NCBI GenBank assembly: GCA_023396555.1
Contig: JAEWWC010000115.1
Location: forward strand, 1-42,072
Length of the DNA stretch: 42,072 nucleotides
From: Bacillota bacterium
GTDB taxonomy: Bacteria; Bacillota; Clostridia; Christensenellales; SZUA-584
Reading direction: 5' to 3'
Below, in pieces: positions 39,583-42,072 of this stretch. The notes below the pieces were generated by a model. It had not been told where the DNA came from. It did no database searches and saw only the letters and a program-made list of their open reading frames with translations. Position 1 is the first letter of the stretch. Every line of letters begins with the position of its first letter. The translations under genes were made by a program, and so were the position numbers.

Positions 39583-40635
39583 TCAGTCGTAGAAAACGTA
39601 GCAATAATGAACCTGGCCGCCGTACGTCTGCTTGTATGACATACCCCCCTGTCCGCCCTGCGACAGGTCCAACTCATCAATAGTCATGGCACCGCTTTGG
39701 TTCTGCGCGATGAGATGTCTCAGTATCGAACTGATGAGTACACCACCCGGCCCGTATCTGTAATATGCCGAATTGATGGCCAGCCTTGAAACGATAATCC
39801 TCTTGTCACGGCATATGAGACCGCTGGCGAATGCGGCTATGTCCGAACGGATATTCAAAACCGCATGGAAGTTTCCTTCTCCCCTGTTCATCCAGCGCGT
39901 CATTTGATCAATTATCAAATACAAATGAAGCAGCCATGACACAGTTTTACGGAAAAAACCCAATCTGATCCCGTTTTTTGACAAGAATCGGTCCGTGTAA
40001 ACGTGCATCAGCTTCTTGGTCAATTTTTTGTCCAGACTTTGATTGCAGTAAGCATCAAAGGACCATGCCTGATTATCCTTTTCCAGACGGTTATAGTACG
40101 TTGAAATGTTCCCGCGTGCCGAACGGCTCAAAGACTTCAACCATTCATCGTAATCCGCCGCTAAGGGGATGGAGAAGCATTCCTCTCGTACAAAGTGTTC
40201 CGAAGAAAAGTACCTTTGCAGATATTCGCTTGTAACCGTCTTCTCCGATATCCTGTCGAGTAAAAAAGAAACACGCCCCAGTTTTTCTTTTATATAATCC
40301 ATGAGAAATTTGAAATCGTCATAGCTCCAGCTCCCGTATATGAAGTCGAGCTGATTCGCTACCGTGTAGTGGCCCCGCAGCACCACCCTGTGTTTTTCGC
40401 GCACCTTTTTGATCAGCAGCGGCGCAATGGCAACCGGCTTCCCATCATCGTACAGCATCAGGTTCCATTCCCTGACCCCGATGAGGCGGAACAGATCCTT
40501 CCTGTACGGCTTGCCTTTTTTGGTGAACGTCAGGAACTTATAGGACTGGAAAGGCGTGGCCGTCAGGTTTTTTTCGTAAAATTCATTCCAGACTGATGAT
40601 AATTCGTTCCACTTTTTTTCATGGATCTCTCTCAT
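39583..40635 (-). CDS. FemAB/BioF2-like GNAT-fold acyltransferase
   Basis: 350 residues with two GNAT-like halves. The first half contains a typical N-terminal SYKFLTFTKKGKPYR and VAIAPLLIKKVREKHRVVLRGH. The second contains SLSRSARGNISTYYNRLEKD, ASGLICRDKRIIVSRLAIN and YYRYGPGGVLISSILRHLI, the last resembling the acetyl-CoA/substrate loop of Acetyltransf_6 (BioF2/CelD). It ends with GMSYKQTYGGQVHYCYVFYD. It probably transfers an amino acid or acyl group to a polysaccharide or peptide acceptor, as in exopolysaccharide or peptidoglycan modification. RBS AGGAAAGGATGGAG. No partner genes sit beside it. Confidence 0.78.
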   Translation of the reverse strand: MREIHEKKWNELSSVWNEFYEKNLTATPFQSYKFLTFTKKGKPYRKDLFRLIGVREWNLMLYDDGKPVAIAPLLIKKVREKHRVVLRGHYTVANQLDFIYGSWSYDDFKFLMDYIKEKLGRVSFLLDRISEKTVTSEYLQRYFSSEHFVREECFSIPLAADYDEWLKSLSRSARGNISTYYNRLEKDNQAWSFDAYCNQSLDKKLTKKLMHVYTDRFLSKNGIRLGFFRKTVSWLLHLYLIIDQMTRWMNRGEGNFHAVLNIRSDIAAFASGLICRDKRIIVSRLAINSAYYRYGPGGVLISSILRHLIAQNQSGAMTIDELDLSQGGQGGMSYKQTYGGQVHYCYVFYD

Positions 40636-40903
40636 TACTCCATCCTTTCCTAAATATTATTTATCTATTTTATCGATAAACATTGACGGCTACATAAGAA
40701 AAAAATAAGTGTAGATATATCATTAGTCCATCCTGCCTTCCTTTCCTTACGTTTTCAGGGATAACAATGCGTTCCAAAGTGATATACATTTGAAATATTG
40801 TTTATAGGTTAGCACTTCCCACTGATGATTGTGTTACAATGGATACAGATTCATCAATGCGGCCGTACCGAAGACTCATCAAATCTCAGCAGGTGGACCT
40901 ATA

Positions 40904-41962
40904 ATGAAGAAGAACAGGCTTTCTTCGATACTGATGGCAGTTCTTGCAGCTATGCTGTTCGGAGTGAGCACACCCTTTTCCAAGATACTGCTGGACGATA
41001 TCCAGCCTTTACCGTTAGCTGCACTTCTCTATTTCGGCTGCGGCTTTGGCGTTTTGATTTTTAAGCTTGGAAAGTTGTTGTTTCAGAGCAAAAAGGAAAC
41101 CGAAGCTGGCATTACAAAAAAGGATATCCCCTGGCTTGCCGGAATCGTATTGACGGGTGGAGTGACCGCTCCGATAATTCTGATGTTCAGTTTGAAGGGA
41201 ACACCCGCTGCAACTGCCTCATTATTGCTCAATTTTGAAGCTGTATCGACGGCTTTTATTGCGGCACTTTTCTTTAAAGAGTCTTTAGGGAAAAGGATCT
41301 GGATTTCCGTTGCGCTTATTACTGTTGCAGCGATTATTCTCACATGGAGCAGTTCCGGGGATTGGGGCTTTTCAATGGGCGCTGTTGGCATTATTGCCGC
41401 CTGCATATTATGGGGGGCCGATAACAACCTGACTCGGTGTATTTCCTCCAAAGACCCCTTAACCACGACGGTTATCAAAGGATTTGGGGCCGGTGTCGTT
41501 TCCCTGATACTCTCCTTCGTATCTTCAGCTCATTTTCCCTCGGTGCCGTCCCTGCTTCTCGCTCTGGCCTTAGGCGCTTTCAGTTATGGCATCAGCATTG
41601 TGCTGTTTATACTATCCATGAGAAACATGGGCGCAGCAAGAGCGGGCGCATTTTTCGCTACCGCGCCGTTTATCGGTTCATTGATCTCGATACTCATGTT
41701 TGGGGAAATACCAGCTGTGCAGTTTTATATCTCCCTGCCGCTTATGATAACCGGGGCCGTTCTGATACTCGGCGAGAAACACGGGCACATGCATGTACAT
41801 GAATGCGTGGAACATGATCATAAGCACAGGCACGACGACCTCCACCACAATCATCGGCACGAGATCGGCTGCCTGGAAGAACACTCGCATTCCCATATTC
41901 ATGAGAATCTGATTCATGATCATTCACACCTGCCTGATATACATCACAGGCATAGTCATTGA
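40904..41962 (+). CDS. DMT/EamA-family transporter with a histidine-rich C-terminal tail
   Basis: 352 residues from ATG 40904 with AGGTGG upstream. Ten membrane helices in two EamA halves (about 10-140 and 155-290); typical features are LFGVSTPFSKILLDD, LMFSLKGTPAATASLLLNFEAV and MGAARAGAFFATAPFIGS. Residues ~300-352 form a cytoplasmic tail with over fifteen His, many as HxH or HDH (HGHMHVH, HDHKHRHDD, HSHSHIH, HHRHSH). Such tails bind Zn, Ni or Co, so the protein may export or import a metal or a metal-linked metabolite. Classical DMT members carry amino acids or drugs, and the tail is unusual. Confidence 0.87.
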   Translation: MKKNRLSSILMAVLAAMLFGVSTPFSKILLDDIQPLPLAALLYFGCGFGVLIFKLGKLLFQSKKETEAGITKKDIPWLAGIVLTGGVTAPIILMFSLKGTPAATASLLLNFEAVSTAFIAALFFKESLGKRIWISVALITVAAIILTWSSSGDWGFSMGAVGIIAACILWGADNNLTRCISSKDPLTTTVIKGFGAGVVSLILSFVSSAHFPSVPSLLLALALGAFSYGISIVLFILSMRNMGAARAGAFFATAPFIGSLISILMFGEIPAVQFYISLPLMITGAVLILGEKHGHMHVHECVEHDHKHRHDDLHHNHRHEIGCLEEHSHSHIHENLIHDHSHLPDIHHRHSH

Positions 41963-42023
41963 AAACTGCTATGTAAGGACTATGCAATGGCGCTGCAGGC
42001 CGTCATGACCATGGAGGGGTAAG

Positions 42024-42072
42024 TTACTTTTTGCCGGATCTCATGGCCTTTAAATGCCTGATGCTCTCATCG
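42024..42072 (-). CDS. C-terminal end of an unidentified minus-strand gene
   Basis: An open frame enters from the right edge and ends with TAA at 42024-42026, reading DESIRHLKAMRSGKK. It is too short to identify. The basic ending and downstream gap to the convergent DMT gene fit a real gene end, but chance is possible. Confidence 0.3.
   Translation of the reverse strand, partial: DESIRHLKAMRSGKK

Overview
The window looks like chromosomal DNA of an anaerobic, probably spore-forming, Gram-positive bacterium of the class Clostridia with moderate GC content (a by-eye estimate of about 50-55%). The evidence is a methanol:corrinoid methyltransferase pair, many ferredoxin-type 4Fe-4S proteins, a CotH-family protein, a dockerin-bearing amidase, an acyl-CoA:acetate CoA-transferase, strong GGAGG ribosome-binding sites and canonical TTGACA-17-TATAAT promoters. 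I saw no phage, insertion sequence, CRISPR array, tRNA or rRNA.

Layout. 1-2400: methionine uptake (partial metI, metN broken by a frameshift) and cysteine synthase cysK. 2517-5519: an operon mtaB-mtaC-COG0523 GTPase, i.e. a methanol methyltransferase, its corrinoid protein and a predicted metallochaperone. 5748-6546: a divergent pair, an HTH protein overlapping a DUF4180 protein. 6618-9181: a small protein made of two copies of one domain, a GltS-type Na+/glutamate symporter and a flavodoxin-like protein. 9301-9920: a decayed lipoprotein gene. 10008-16869: a PIG-V-like membrane glycosyltransferase preceded by a 34-residue membrane peptide, a zinc-ribbon protein with five 41-residue repeats, a CoA-transferase, a small lipoprotein and a nucleoside kinase. 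17145-19725: CotH-like and L,D-transpeptidase envelope proteins. 19785-30030: signalling (a six-PAS histidine kinase with an HD-GYP response regulator, and a GGDEF-EAL protein), interrupted by a CNNM/HlyC membrane protein and a dockerin-amidase. 30341-36484: orphan RbsD, a DUF362 ferredoxin-like protein, an acetyltransferase, an alanine/ornithine-racemase-like enzyme, an NlpC/P60 hydrolase with four peptidoglycan-binding repeats and an EFR1-type flavodoxin-ferredoxin. 36570-39404: a tight six-gene operon. 39583-41962: a FemAB/BioF2-like acyltransferase and a DMT-family exporter with a His-rich tail.

The best candidate for an undescribed system is the six-gene operon at 36570-39404. It encodes an ATC-hydrolase-family protein, three tandem FMN split-barrel (PNPOx-like) proteins, a polytopic membrane protein with two HxxxH motifs, and an 8-cysteine 2[4Fe-4S] ferredoxin. 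Three ATGA overlaps (ATC protein to PNPOx 1, PNPOx 1 to PNPOx 2, membrane protein to ferredoxin) couple much of it. It reads as a flavin/iron-sulfur membrane redox module acting on a sulfur or thiazoline-type compound, which is inference. An AT-rich motif next to its promoter (CATAT-AAAA-CATAT on the coding strand) recurs at the cysK promoter and in the metN leader, suggesting a shared sulfur-amino-acid regulon.

The remaining genes are recognisable families in ordinary clostridial combinations. Functions rest on reading the translations by eye; no database search was possible.
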